Assembly (NCBI GenBank): GCA_013152945.1
Contig: JAADFL010000185.1
Coordinates: forward strand, 1 to 45,850
DNA: 45,850 bases
Direction: 5' to 3'
From: Deltaproteobacteria bacterium
GTDB lineage: Bacteria > Myxococcota_A > JAADFL01
Position 1 is the first letter of the stretch. Each line of letters begins with the position of its first letter. A program made the translations under genes and the position numbers. Below are positions 15,725 to 25,028 of this stretch, piece after piece. The notes under the pieces were generated by a model that ran no database searches, was not told where the DNA came from, and saw only the letters and a program-made list of their open reading frames with translations.

Positions 15725-17206
15725 GTGGAAGAGATCAGGCTGCGTTTTCCGCCTTCACCCACAGGGTACCTGCACATCGGCAGTGCGAGAACAGCATTGT
15801 ACAACTGGTTGTTTGCCAGAAAACACGGGGGCAAGCTGGTTTTCAGGATCGAGGACACAGACATGGAGCGCTCAACTGAAGAGGCGGCAAAGGCAATAAT
15901 CGAAGGCCTGAAATGGCTGGGAATTACCTGGGACCTGGGCCCGTACTACCAGAGCGACTTTGCGCAGGAACATCGCGAGGCTGCGGAAAGACTCCTCGAA
16001 CAGGGTAAGGCATATCGCTGTTTTTGCACGAAAGAAGAGCTCGAGGAGAAAAGAAAAGCAGCCCAAAAAGAAAAACGCGAGTACGGGTACGACCGGACAT
16101 GCAGGTCCATACCAAAGGAAGAGTCCGACAGGAGGGCATCGAACAACGAACCCTTTGTGATTCGCTTCAAGGTCCCGGATTCGGATGAACCGGTCGTATT
16201 CGAGGACAAGGTTTACGGCAGGATCGTCACCAACAGGAAGGAGATAGATGACTTCGTTATAGTCAGGTCCAACAAGGTTCCCTTGTACATCCTCTCCAAC
16301 GTGGTCGACGATCACCGGGACAGGGTGACACACATAATACGCGGCGCAGACCACATTACCAACACGCCGAAGCAGGTCTTGCTGTACCAGGCGTTTGGTT
16401 GGCCGACACCCGTCTTTGCACACATGTCATTGACCCTTGATTCCCAGAAGGCAAAGATATCCAAGAGAAGGCACGGGGAAATGGCAACAGTGGCATGGTA
16501 CAAGGAACATGGATTTTTGCCCTGGGCATTTTGCAACTTCCTGGCCCTGCTCGGCTGGAACGCCGGGGATGACAGGGAATATTTCCCGACAAGCGATGAA
16601 CTCGTCGAGGCATTCAGCCTGGAGGGGCTATCCAAGACCAACGCAGTGTTCAACTACAGGAAAGGAGACCCGAAGTTCATCACCGATCCCAAAGCCATAC
16701 ACATAAATTCACTGCACTTGAGAAGCATGGCCATCGAATCCCTGTTACCCTATGTAAAGAGCGAGCTTGAAAAGGCAGGGCTATGGAAAGACAATTACGA
16801 CTCGGACGAACGCGAGTGGTTTGTTGAAATGGTCGATCTATTGAGAGCCAGGTACAACTTGACAACGGATTTCGCAACATTGGGCAGGCCGTACTTTACA
16901 GAAGACTATGAAATCGAAGAAAAGGCCATGAAAAAGGGCTTGAAAAAGGATCCCGGGATCAAGGAATACCTCCCGGTCATAGCAAACAAGCTGGAGGCCC
17001 TCGACCCGTTCGACAAAGACGCCATAGAAATGTGCCTGCGGGAACTTGCGGAAAATTACGGTGTTAAAGTAGGTATACTCACAAATGCCGTGAGAGCCGC
17101 CGTGACAGGTCAAAACGTGGGGCCGGGCCTTTTCGAACTCCTTCCTGTAATGGGACGAGGCAGGGTTGTTGCAAGAATCAGGCGGATTGCTTCATCACTG
17201 GGCTGA
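15725..17206 (+). CDS. gltX: Glutamate--tRNA ligase
   Basis: A class I aminoacyl-tRNA synthetase of 493 residues from GTG 15725, which follows a GAGGAGGAG Shine-Dalgarno by 7 bases; the open frame extends further upstream but that part is island debris. The HIGH motif is in SPTGYLHIGSARTAL, the IEDTD element follows, and the KMSKS-type loop is AKISKRRHG. It charges tRNA-Glu, which feeds both translation and the C5 tetrapyrrole pathway. Its place immediately before hemA supports a link to haem synthesis. The 126 bases to hemA show no clear promoter. Confidence 0.95.
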   Translation: MEEIRLRFPPSPTGYLHIGSARTALYNWLFARKHGGKLVFRIEDTDMERSTEEAAKAIIEGLKWLGITWDLGPYYQSDFAQEHREAAERLLEQGKAYRCFCTKEELEEKRKAAQKEKREYGYDRTCRSIPKEESDRRASNNEPFVIRFKVPDSDEPVVFEDKVYGRIVTNRKEIDDFVIVRSNKVPLYILSNVVDDHRDRVTHIIRGADHITNTPKQVLLYQAFGWPTPVFAHMSLTLDSQKAKISKRRHGEMATVAWYKEHGFLPWAFCNFLALLGWNAGDDREYFPTSDELVEAFSLEGLSKTNAVFNYRKGDPKFITDPKAIHINSLHLRSMAIESLLPYVKSELEKAGLWKDNYDSDEREWFVEMVDLLRARYNLTTDFATLGRPYFTEDYEIEEKAMKKGLKKDPGIKEYLPVIANKLEALDPFDKDAIEMCLRELAENYGVKVGILTNAVRAAVTGQNVGPGLFELLPVMGRGRVVARIRRIASSLG

Positions 17207-17332
17207 CAGCATACCGCAGGTGTATTGTCACACATTCGTCACAGCATCTTGACACAGTGCGCCCATATTTGGACACTTGGCAACCCCGGGCATTGGGCCT
17301 GGTTGAAATAGGTTCTGGAGACACTGAACAAG

Positions 17333-18646
17333 ATGGATCGCCTGGGAGTCATCGGGACAAGTTACAGGGTGCTCGAAATCGATGCAATATCGAGGTACCA
17401 CCTTGGAGACGATCCCCTGCCCGCGCTCATGGAGTTCCGGGAGTATGGAGAACTCGAAGACATATTATACCTTCCCACCTGTAATCGCATAGAGTACTAC
17501 TACAGGGGAAATCCCTCCATTACGGCAAGAGAACACAGGGCAAAGCTTACGGCTTGGTACAGGAAACGCGGTGTGGAGGGGGCCGGAGGACACCATTTCT
17601 ATGCCCTGCAGGGAAGCGCTGCGGCCCGTCACCTGTTTCGCGTGGCCTGTTCCCTCGACTCCATGGTAGTGGGCGAAGTTCAGATCCTTGATCAAATCAA
17701 GCAAGCCCACCAATATTCACTTGAAAACAACCTTGCGGGCAGCGGCATGACAAGACTGCTCGAAGTGGCATACAGCACGGCTCACAAGGTCAGGAGGGAA
17801 ACACGGCTCTGTGAAAGGCCGGTGTCTGTCGCATCCCTGGCCGCCCAGGAGGTCCTGTCGTTCGGAAGCCGCCGTAATATGACACTCAGGGTATTGCTGA
17901 TCGGCGCAGGCATCACCATGTCCAAGGCAGGGACAAGACTCGCTTCCAACCCAGTGGGAGTGGACCTGCGATTATTCGTGGCAAATCGCAGTTTCGAAAA
18001 GGGACGTAAACTGGCTCAATCTCTGTCAGGTGAGGCCATCTCTCTCGATTCCATTTCAAAAAATCCACCCATGGTTGATGCAGTGATGACCGCCGTGTCC
18101 GGTGAAGAGCCTGTCCTGACCGGACAGGTAGTTCAGGCCTTGCAATCGGTTCGGAAAACCAATGATGCTCCCCTGCTCATAGTAGACCTCGGGCTTCCGG
18201 CCAACACCACGCCGGAGGCAAGGGCGGTGCAAGGCGTCAAAACCGTGATGCTGGACGACCTCAAGGCCCGCGCGGATGAAAACCTCAAGGCCCGGGAAGG
18301 AGAAATCGAAAAGTCCGAGGAAATAATCAGGGAACAGATGGAATTCCTGAATCGCAGGATGGCCGAGATTGCAGTAGGTCCCAGCGTAAGCACGGTGCAG
18401 GAACGTTTCCGCGAAGTAATGAGCGGGGAACTCGATCGTTTATTCGCCCAGGTATTGCCCGGCTTGGGAGAAAAAGAGAGAAAAAAGCTATCTGCTTGGG
18501 CCCAGGTCGCGGCCAAGCGCATGGCGGCCCAGGAACTCGGCGATGTAAAGAGCCTGCTAAGCTCCTGCGACAGGTGTCCCACCAATGCGCCCTGTATCAA
18601 TGCACTCGCTGGAAGCTCCAAGCCGGGAGGCCGGAACCGGGAATAG
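17333..18646 (+). CDS. hemA: Glutamyl-tRNA reductase
   Basis: A 437-residue enzyme that reduces glutamyl-tRNA to glutamate-1-semialdehyde with NADPH, the first committed step of the C5 route. The catalytic Cys50 is in LPTCNRIE. The SLDSMVVGEVQILDQIK block and the Rossmann part (LRVLLIGAGITMSKAG) follow, and the C-terminus has the helical dimerisation region. The start ATG gives GVIGTSYRVL, the usual N-terminal strand, but the Shine-Dalgarno is weak. The final residues with three Cys (CDRCPTNAPC) are an unusual tail. hemC starts 6 bases downstream. Confidence 0.95.
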   Translation: MDRLGVIGTSYRVLEIDAISRYHLGDDPLPALMEFREYGELEDILYLPTCNRIEYYYRGNPSITAREHRAKLTAWYRKRGVEGAGGHHFYALQGSAAARHLFRVACSLDSMVVGEVQILDQIKQAHQYSLENNLAGSGMTRLLEVAYSTAHKVRRETRLCERPVSVASLAAQEVLSFGSRRNMTLRVLLIGAGITMSKAGTRLASNPVGVDLRLFVANRSFEKGRKLAQSLSGEAISLDSISKNPPMVDAVMTAVSGEEPVLTGQVVQALQSVRKTNDAPLLIVDLGLPANTTPEARAVQGVKTVMLDDLKARADENLKAREGEIEKSEEIIREQMEFLNRRMAEIAVGPSVSTVQERFREVMSGELDRLFAQVLPGLGEKERKKLSAWAQVAAKRMAAQELGDVKSLLSSCDRCPTNAPCINALAGSSKPGGRNRE

Positions 18647-18652
18647 GCGGAA

Positions 18653-19576
18653 ATGATACTGAAAATTGGAACCAGAGGAAGTGATCTGGCCATGTGGCAG
18701 GCTCGCCGGGTCAGGACCGTTTTACAGACCCTTGCCGGCACACAATGCGAGATAATAGTGATAAAGACGTCGGGCGACAGGGATGGAAACTCTTCACTGC
18801 ATACGCTTCAAACCCAGGGCTTTTTTACAAAAGAGCTTGAAAGGGCGTTGCTGGATTCTGAAATCGACCTGGCTGTTCACAGCCTGAAGGATCTTCCAAC
18901 AGAATCGCCAACAGGGTTGACCATTTCCGCAATTTTAAAGCGGGCCGATCCGAGAGACGTGTTGCTTATTGACAGGGAGGCCTTTGATCCAAGCGCATCC
19001 GGCTTGCCGTTGAAGAGAGGCAGCCTCGTGGCCACGGGTTCGAACCGGAGAAGATCGCAGTTACTCAGGGAAAGACCGGACTTGAAACTGGCAGACCTTC
19101 GGGGCAATGTACCAACGAGAATCAATAAACTTTCGAACAAGACATTCGACGCAATGGTAATCGCAAAAGCCGCTTTGGACAGGTTGAAGATTGACATAGA
19201 AAAGTTGGAACACATCGAGCTCCGTGTCATGGATATAGTTGAAATGGTGCCGTCACCGGGCCAGGGTGCAATCGCAGTGCAGACAATCCAGGGCACTGTT
19301 GCCCATGAGAAGGCATCATGCCTGGATCATGAAACCACCAGGGCCGCGATCGAGGCCGAGCGCCGGCTCATGGCCAAACTCGAGGGAGGCTGTCAACTTC
19401 CCCTTGGCGTAAATGTCCGGGAAAAACCAGGTGGTTGGGTCATGCATGCATCGCTGGCGCCGAGACCCGGTCCAAGCTCCATGCCCGAACAGGCAGGTCC
19501 GGTTCTTCGGATAGAGGGAAAAGACTTGCACGATCTTGTAGAACAGGCCTTTGAAAGGCTAAAGGTCGAGGTATGA
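18653..19576 (+). CDS. hemC: Porphobilinogen deaminase (hydroxymethylbilane synthase)
   Basis: A 307-residue protein with the family's N-terminus KIGTRGSDLAMWQA and VIKTSGDRDG. It has the LAVHSLKDLPTE block and the dipyrromethane-cofactor Cys247 in EGGCQLPLG. It joins four porphobilinogen units into hydroxymethylbilane. Its stop overlaps the hemD start (ATGA), so the two are translationally coupled. Confidence 0.96.
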   Translation: MILKIGTRGSDLAMWQARRVRTVLQTLAGTQCEIIVIKTSGDRDGNSSLHTLQTQGFFTKELERALLDSEIDLAVHSLKDLPTESPTGLTISAILKRADPRDVLLIDREAFDPSASGLPLKRGSLVATGSNRRRSQLLRERPDLKLADLRGNVPTRINKLSNKTFDAMVIAKAALDRLKIDIEKLEHIELRVMDIVEMVPSPGQGAIAVQTIQGTVAHEKASCLDHETTRAAIEAERRLMAKLEGGCQLPLGVNVREKPGGWVMHASLAPRPGPSSMPEQAGPVLRIEGKDLHDLVEQAFERLKVEV

Positions 19577-20307
19577 CTTTGAAACCGGTCCAAGATCTTG
19601 ACGGTTTTGTTTTCATAATAACAAGACCCAAGGACAAGTCCCACGGCATAGTGCGTAAAATCAGGGCCAGGGGAGGCAAGGTCCTTTTAAGGCCGTGCAT
19701 AGAAATAGTGTACACCAAGCCGCCCGGGGAGGAAGCGGCCATGCTTGCCCGCATGGATGACTTTGACTGGCTCGTCTTTTTGAGTGTCAACGCAGTGAAC
19801 GGTTTAAACAAGGTCATCAAGGGCAAATGGCCCAAGCACCTGCCCAAGGTTGCGGCAATAGGACCTGCAACCGCTGCCGGCCTAGAGGCCATGCATATTG
19901 AACCGGATTTCCTGCCTTCACGGGCCACGGGAAAAGCACTCGCCCAGGAGCTCTCGGCGACCATGAGAGAAAAACCGGCAAAGATCCTCATGGCCTGTGG
20001 AAACCTTGTGAGCCCGGAAACAGTGTCGGTCATCCGGGGTTACGGCCACGAGGTTCAACTCGTTCACGTGTACGAAAACATCAAACCGAAGCAGGTCCGG
20101 CCGATCGAAGACATTGAAAAACCGTACATATTATTCTTCAGTCCGTCAGCATTCAAAAATTTCCTGGACCTGTACGAAATACCCGGGCAGGCGCGGCTGA
20201 TTTCAATCGGTCCTGCTACCACGTCAGCCATTGTGTCTTGCGGGTACAAGGTATACAAGGAAGCGGATGTTCATACTGCAAAAGGAATCTTGGAGGTATT
20301 GCCATGA
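19573..20307 (+). CDS. hemD: Uroporphyrinogen-III synthase
   Basis: A 244-residue protein, normal length for HemD, which closes hydroxymethylbilane with inversion of ring D. Sequence conservation in this family is low. Visible signs are the N-terminal VFIITRPKDKSHGIVRKIRARG, the mid-protein DWLVFLSVNAVNGL (typical T/SVNAV element), and the C-terminal SPSAFKNFLD with ISIGPATTSAIVSCGYK. Placement between hemC and hemB, overlapping both by 4 bases, confirms the call. Confidence 0.93.
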   Translation: MTLKPVQDLDGFVFIITRPKDKSHGIVRKIRARGGKVLLRPCIEIVYTKPPGEEAAMLARMDDFDWLVFLSVNAVNGLNKVIKGKWPKHLPKVAAIGPATAAGLEAMHIEPDFLPSRATGKALAQELSATMREKPAKILMACGNLVSPETVSVIRGYGHEVQLVHVYENIKPKQVRPIEDIEKPYILFFSPSAFKNFLDLYEIPGQARLISIGPATTSAIVSCGYKVYKEADVHTAKGILEVLP

Positions 20308-21287
20308 GCTTTCCGACAGAGCGGCCAAGGAGATTACGCAGGACTCCTGCAATAAGGGAAATGGCGGCAGAGACCAGGATACATCCATCCATGCTCATAC
20401 AGCCTCATTTCGTGGTCAGGGGAAAGGGTGAAAGGCAGGAGATACCCAGCATGCCCGAAATTGCGAGGATGTCTCCGGATGTACTGGTAGAGCAGGCCGG
20501 CCATGACTTGCAGCTTGGTATAAAGACCGTTCTACTGTTTGGCCTGGCGGATGAAAAGGACGGCACCGGGACCTATGGATCGGACTCGAATGGACCGGTC
20601 CAACAGGCCATACGCAGGCTCAAGTCCGCTTTCAGGGACGACATCACCATTATCACCGACGTGTGCCTGTGTGCATATACCGACCACGGCCATTGCGGGC
20701 TACTTTCCCAAGATGGAGAAATCCTGAACGACGAGACATTGGAGCAACTGTCGAAAATAGCGGTGTCCCATGCAGAGGCAGGCGCGGACATGGTAGCCCC
20801 TTCGGACATGATGGATGGAAGGGTTGGAGCCATAAGAGCCGCCATGGACGAAAATGGCTTCAAGAATACCGGTATCATGGCGTACAGCGCAAAGTATGCA
20901 TCAGCCTATTACGGCCCGTTCAGGGATGCGGCGGAATCCGCCCCGGCTCACGGGGACAGGAAGAGCCACCAGATGGATGTTCGAAACCGCAGGGAGGCCT
21001 TGCGGGAGATAAGGCTGGACATCGAAGAAGGGGCCGATATCGTGATGGTCAAGCCGGCACTTGCATACCTGGACGTGATTCTGGACGTTGCATCCATGGT
21101 GGAAGTTCCTGTCTCATGCTACAACGTCAGCGGCGAGTACAGCATGGTCAAGGCGGCCGCAGCCAATGGATGGATAGATGAGCCTGCTGTAGTAAGAGAA
21201 AACCTGCTCGCCATGGCACGGGCCGGCGCAGACCTGATAATAACATACCATGGAAGAAAGGCCCTGGAAGGCAACTGGCTCGGCTGA
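20304..21287 (+). CDS. hemB: Delta-aminolevulinic acid dehydratase (porphobilinogen synthase)
   Basis: A 327-residue enzyme that condenses two 5-aminolevulinate molecules. Start at ATG 20304 (overlapping the hemD stop) with GGAGG 7 bases upstream; a longer frame from 20238 is unlikely. The active-site Cys-rich metal motif is DVCLCAYTDHGHCG. The Schiff-base lysines are in YSAKYASAYYGPFR and VMVKPALAYLD. The Cys motif indicates the zinc-dependent type. Confidence 0.96.
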   Translation: MSFPTERPRRLRRTPAIREMAAETRIHPSMLIQPHFVVRGKGERQEIPSMPEIARMSPDVLVEQAGHDLQLGIKTVLLFGLADEKDGTGTYGSDSNGPVQQAIRRLKSAFRDDITIITDVCLCAYTDHGHCGLLSQDGEILNDETLEQLSKIAVSHAEAGADMVAPSDMMDGRVGAIRAAMDENGFKNTGIMAYSAKYASAYYGPFRDAAESAPAHGDRKSHQMDVRNRREALREIRLDIEEGADIVMVKPALAYLDVILDVASMVEVPVSCYNVSGEYSMVKAAAANGWIDEPAVVRENLLAMARAGADLIITYHGRKALEGNWLG

Positions 21288-21300
21288 AAAGGTGAGGAAC

Positions 21301-22584
21301 ATGAAAACAGACGAATCGACGAGGTTGTTCGATGAAGCCAAGAAGCTAATGCCCGGGGGCGTGAATTCTCCTGTCAGGGCATTCAGGGCGGTACATGGAA
21401 TACCCAGGGTCATTGTCAGGGGCTCGGGTTCACACGTATGGGACGCTGACGGCAATAAGTACATAGACCTTGTGTCTTCATGGGGCCCCTTGGTTGCAGG
21501 CCATGCCCATCCAAGGGTCGTACAGGCAATCTACGAGACTGCAAAAAGGGGAACGACCTTTGGAGCGCCCTGCCCTGCCGAGCTGGAATTGGCCCGGCAG
21601 GTGGTGCAAAGAATAGGCGTTGCGGAAAAGGTCAGGTTTGTCAACTCCGGCACCGAGGCGGTCATGACTGCGGTAAGGCTGGCCAGGGGCGCAACCGGCA
21701 GAGACAAGATAATCATATTCTCGGGTTGCTATCATGGGCATTCCGACGCCTTGCTCGCAGCCGGCGGATCCGGCATGGCCACCCTGGGCATTCCTTCGAC
21801 CCCGGGTGTCACATCCAGTGCCGTAAAGGACACCATAGTGCTTCCCCTGGACGACAAGGCAGCGGTAAGCCGGGCTTTTGACGAGAACAAGGGGCAAATA
21901 GCAGCAGTCATAATAGAACCTGCACCGGCTAATGCAGGCCTGTTGATCCAGGACCGCGAGTTTTTGAATTTCTTGCGTGAGACCTGCTCCAGGGAACAAA
22001 GCCTGCTCGTTTTCGATGAAGTGATAACCGGTTTCAGGGTGGCAAAAGGAGGCATGACCGAGCTGCTCGGTATCGAACCCGACCTAATGACCCTTGGAAA
22101 GATTATCGGCGGCGGCCTGCCCGTGGGCGCAATCGCAGGCCCTGCATCGTTGATGGAAGAGCTGGCTCCCAACGGCCCGGTGTACCAGGCGGGAACACTT
22201 TCAGGAAACCCGTTGGCAATGGCGGCCGGTGCGGCGACCCTGGACCTGCTGGATGACGAGGCCTACGACAAGCTCGAAGGCCTCGGCCTGAAATTGGAAG
22301 AGGAAATGAAAAATGCGCTTGCACGGACCGGCGTAAGGGGAAGCGTTGCAAGATTAGGCTCCGTGCTTTGGCTGTGCCTGGGCAGGCACACCCCTCCAAG
22401 GGTTCATGAACCTGATGAAGAAGGTGCCCGCCTGTATGCCGGGGTTCATGCAGGATTGCTCGAAAGAGGAGTGTACATGGCGCCGTCTGCATATGAGGTC
22501 GCATTCGTGAGCCTGGCCCATACCGAAGAAGACATTGCCCGAATAGGTTCCGCGCTTTTCGAAGCCCTTAAAGAGGCTGCATGA
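21301..22584 (+). CDS. hemL: Glutamate-1-semialdehyde 2,1-aminomutase
   Basis: A 427-residue PLP enzyme that makes 5-aminolevulinate. The N-terminus KKLMPGGVNSPVRAF is diagnostic, FVNSGTEAVMTAVRLARG follows, and the PLP lysine is Lys267 in TLGKIIGGGLPVGA. It starts 13 bases after hemB with a GGTGAGGA ribosome site. With hemA it forms the C5 entry to tetrapyrroles, so no 5-aminolevulinate synthase is needed. Confidence 0.96.
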   Translation: MKTDESTRLFDEAKKLMPGGVNSPVRAFRAVHGIPRVIVRGSGSHVWDADGNKYIDLVSSWGPLVAGHAHPRVVQAIYETAKRGTTFGAPCPAELELARQVVQRIGVAEKVRFVNSGTEAVMTAVRLARGATGRDKIIIFSGCYHGHSDALLAAGGSGMATLGIPSTPGVTSSAVKDTIVLPLDDKAAVSRAFDENKGQIAAVIIEPAPANAGLLIQDREFLNFLRETCSREQSLLVFDEVITGFRVAKGGMTELLGIEPDLMTLGKIIGGGLPVGAIAGPASLMEELAPNGPVYQAGTLSGNPLAMAAGAATLDLLDDEAYDKLEGLGLKLEEEMKNALARTGVRGSVARLGSVLWLCLGRHTPPRVHEPDEEGARLYAGVHAGLLERGVYMAPSAYEVAFVSLAHTEEDIARIGSALFEALKEAA

Positions 22585-22620
22585 AGATGCTGTAAAAATT
22601 CTGCTTAAAGAGGTTTGACA

Positions 22621-23664
22621 ATGAAAACGAAGCCGGTTCTTGAGCCATTGCTCGTAAGGGCTCTGCAATGCGAGCCTGTACAGAGGGTTCCTGTTTGGCT
22701 GATGAGACAGGCCGGCAGGTATCTTCCGGAATACAGGAAATTAAGACAGGAACATTCTTTCGAAGAATTGATCAAGTCGCCGGAACTCGCAACAAGGGTC
22801 ACCCTGCAGCCTGTGGAGCGATTCGACCTGGATGGGGCCATAATATTCTTTGATATACTGTACCTGTTCGAGGCCCTGGGCGTCAACGTGACCTTCGACG
22901 ACTCCGGGCCCAAAGTGCAATCTCCGTTTACGTCCGGCAAGCTCGACACCTCGGCAACCAGGATGTCCTTTGAACCCGGCATGTTTACGCACCTTGCAGA
23001 AAGCCTGGAGATGGCAAGAAAAAAACTTGCCCGGGAAAAGGCATTGATAGGCTTTGTGGGAGGTCCGTTCACGTTGTTTTCGTACCTCATGCCCTGTGTA
23101 GGCGAATCCGCCCTCTTGCAGGCAAGGAGACTGCTCCTCGAACAACCCGGGACAGGAAAGGAAATCCTGGCCACGATTGCAGAGGTTGCAGGGGCCCTGG
23201 CCGAATTGCAAGTCAAGGCGGGAGCACAGGTGATACAGGTTTTCGACACGTGGGCCGGCATATTGCCCGGCGACATGTTTCCTGAATTCGCCGCTCCTTT
23301 TATAGACATTGTTTTGGATCGCATCAACAACCTCGGGGTACCTTCGATTTATTTCGCAAGGAACACGACACACCTTCTCGGAGAGTTGAAGAAATTGAAA
23401 GCGAGTGCAATTTCACTGGACTGGACGGTTGATCTGAAAATTGCAAGCCAGGTGTTGGGGCCTGAAAAGGCATTGCAGGGAAACCTCGATCCTGCGGTAT
23501 TGTTGTGCGGGAATAATGTCATACAGGACCGGGTCTATAAGGCGCTCAGACAAGGCGGAGAGTCCAGGGGCTTTGTGTTCAACCTGGGACACGGAGTCCC
23601 TCCGCAGGCAGATCCGGGCAAAATCGAGCTACTGGTCGATACGGTCAGGAAGGGTCCGACGTGA
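22621..23664 (+). CDS. hemE: Uroporphyrinogen decarboxylase
   Basis: A 347-residue enzyme that converts uroporphyrinogen III to coproporphyrinogen III. The signature RQAGRYLPEYR is near the N-terminus and the second block GFVGGPFTLFSYL is in the middle. ATG 22621 follows AGAGG. The stop overlaps the GTG start of hemN. Confidence 0.96.
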   Translation: MKTKPVLEPLLVRALQCEPVQRVPVWLMRQAGRYLPEYRKLRQEHSFEELIKSPELATRVTLQPVERFDLDGAIIFFDILYLFEALGVNVTFDDSGPKVQSPFTSGKLDTSATRMSFEPGMFTHLAESLEMARKKLAREKALIGFVGGPFTLFSYLMPCVGESALLQARRLLLEQPGTGKEILATIAEVAGALAELQVKAGAQVIQVFDTWAGILPGDMFPEFAAPFIDIVLDRINNLGVPSIYFARNTTHLLGELKKLKASAISLDWTVDLKIASQVLGPEKALQGNLDPAVLLCGNNVIQDRVYKALRQGGESRGFVFNLGHGVPPQADPGKIELLVDTVRKGPT

Positions 23665-25028
23665 CAAAAAACGGCATAAAAGAACTTGCAGACAGGTTGC
23701 TGGAATTGGACAGGCCGGTGCCCAGGTACACCAGCTATCCGCCGGCCAATCACTTCGTTGCGATCGAGCCCCGCGTCTTTATCAATGCCCTGAAAAATGC
23801 GGGAAATCCCTTGTCAATCTATGTACACATACCGTTTTGCAAACGAAAATGCACATATTGCGGATGCTTTTCAATGGTGCCGCCCGGCCAAAACCCGGTC
23901 GGTCAATACATTCATGACCTCGCGTCCGACATGGAAAATATATCAAGGGAATTGCAGGGACACCACGAGGTGGCCCAAATCCAGTTCGGAGGCGGAACCC
24001 CTAACTTCCTCACAGCCGGCCAGTTGAGCAAGTGCATGAACCATTTAAAAGAGAATTTCCGCATCCTGGAAGATGCGGAAATAGGTGTTGAGCTGGATCC
24101 TACCTTCCTCGAGCAAAGCCAGGTGGACACGCTGAAGAAAACCGGCTTCAACAGGGTCAGCCTGGGAGTCCAGGACCTGGACCAGGAGGTGCAAAGACTT
24201 ATAGGCAGAGGACAATCCAGGGAAAAGACCGTCAATGCTTTCAACATGTGCCAAAATGCCGGTTTCGACAGCATTCACATTGACCTCGTATACGGTTTGC
24301 CCGGCCAATCAGTGGAGTCGCTGCAACTCACGCTGCAAGAGGTAATAGACATGGGCCCGGACAGGCTCTCCTTGTTCGGCTTTGCTTACCTTCCGGGCCT
24401 GCGTCCCAACCAGGCCAAGATACCGTGTGACAAGGTGCCTGGAAGCAGGACCAGGGCGGAGCTCTACCTGACGGCGACAGACCAGCTTACCAGGGCGGGA
24501 TACGTTCGCATCGGCATGGATCATTTTGCAAAACGAGATGATGAACTGGCCCAGGCCCTTGAGCAAGGCAGGTTGCACAGGAACTTCCAGGGCTATACAT
24601 CACGGCTTGCGCCCGACCTGCTCGGCTTCGGTGTTTCCGCTATCAGTGACATAGCGGGAGCGTACTTTCAGAACACCAAATCCCTCGAGGAATATTCATC
24701 CAGGACCGGCAGTGGGGTGCCTGCTGTTTTGCGGGGTTTCGTCCTTTCCGAGGAAGACAAGATCCGCAGGCAGGTTATAGAATCGATCATGTGTAACAAG
24801 AGGATTTCTTTCAAGGAAATCGAGAAATGTTGCCTTTCGTCCGATAGCTTCAATAAACATTTTGAAGAATCGCTCGAAAAGCTTTCATCCCTGGCCGGAC
24901 AGGGCTTAATCGAACTAAATAGAGATAGCATCGAGGTCAAGCTCTGGGCCTGGCCCCTTGTCAGGTTGGTCGCAGCCGCATTCGACGAATACCTCGAACC
25001 AGGAGCAGTCTATTCCAGGGTGATATGA
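23661..25028 (+). CDS. hemN: Oxygen-independent coproporphyrinogen III dehydrogenase (radical SAM)
   Basis: A 455-residue radical SAM enzyme, the length of true HemN. RYTSYPPANHF near the N-terminus and VHIPFCKRKCTYCGC carry the 4Fe-4S CxxxCxxC plus the following Cys. FGGGTPNFL provides the SAM-binding GGxTP. It starts at GTG 23661 overlapping the hemE stop. It makes protoporphyrinogen IX without oxygen, and the next-but-one gene supplies the final oxidation. Confidence 0.94.
   Translation: MTKNGIKELADRLLELDRPVPRYTSYPPANHFVAIEPRVFINALKNAGNPLSIYVHIPFCKRKCTYCGCFSMVPPGQNPVGQYIHDLASDMENISRELQGHHEVAQIQFGGGTPNFLTAGQLSKCMNHLKENFRILEDAEIGVELDPTFLEQSQVDTLKKTGFNRVSLGVQDLDQEVQRLIGRGQSREKTVNAFNMCQNAGFDSIHIDLVYGLPGQSVESLQLTLQEVIDMGPDRLSLFGFAYLPGLRPNQAKIPCDKVPGSRTRAELYLTATDQLTRAGYVRIGMDHFAKRDDELAQALEQGRLHRNFQGYTSRLAPDLLGFGVSAISDIAGAYFQNTKSLEEYSSRTGSGVPAVLRGFVLSEEDKIRRQVIESIMCNKRISFKEIEKCCLSSDSFNKHFEESLEKLSSLAGQGLIELNRDSIEVKLWAWPLVRLVAAAFDEYLEPGAVYSRVI

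Noticed and set aside
17249-17277. TTGACA as -35 of a hemA promoter
   Set aside because: No acceptable -10 sequence lies 16-18 bases downstream.
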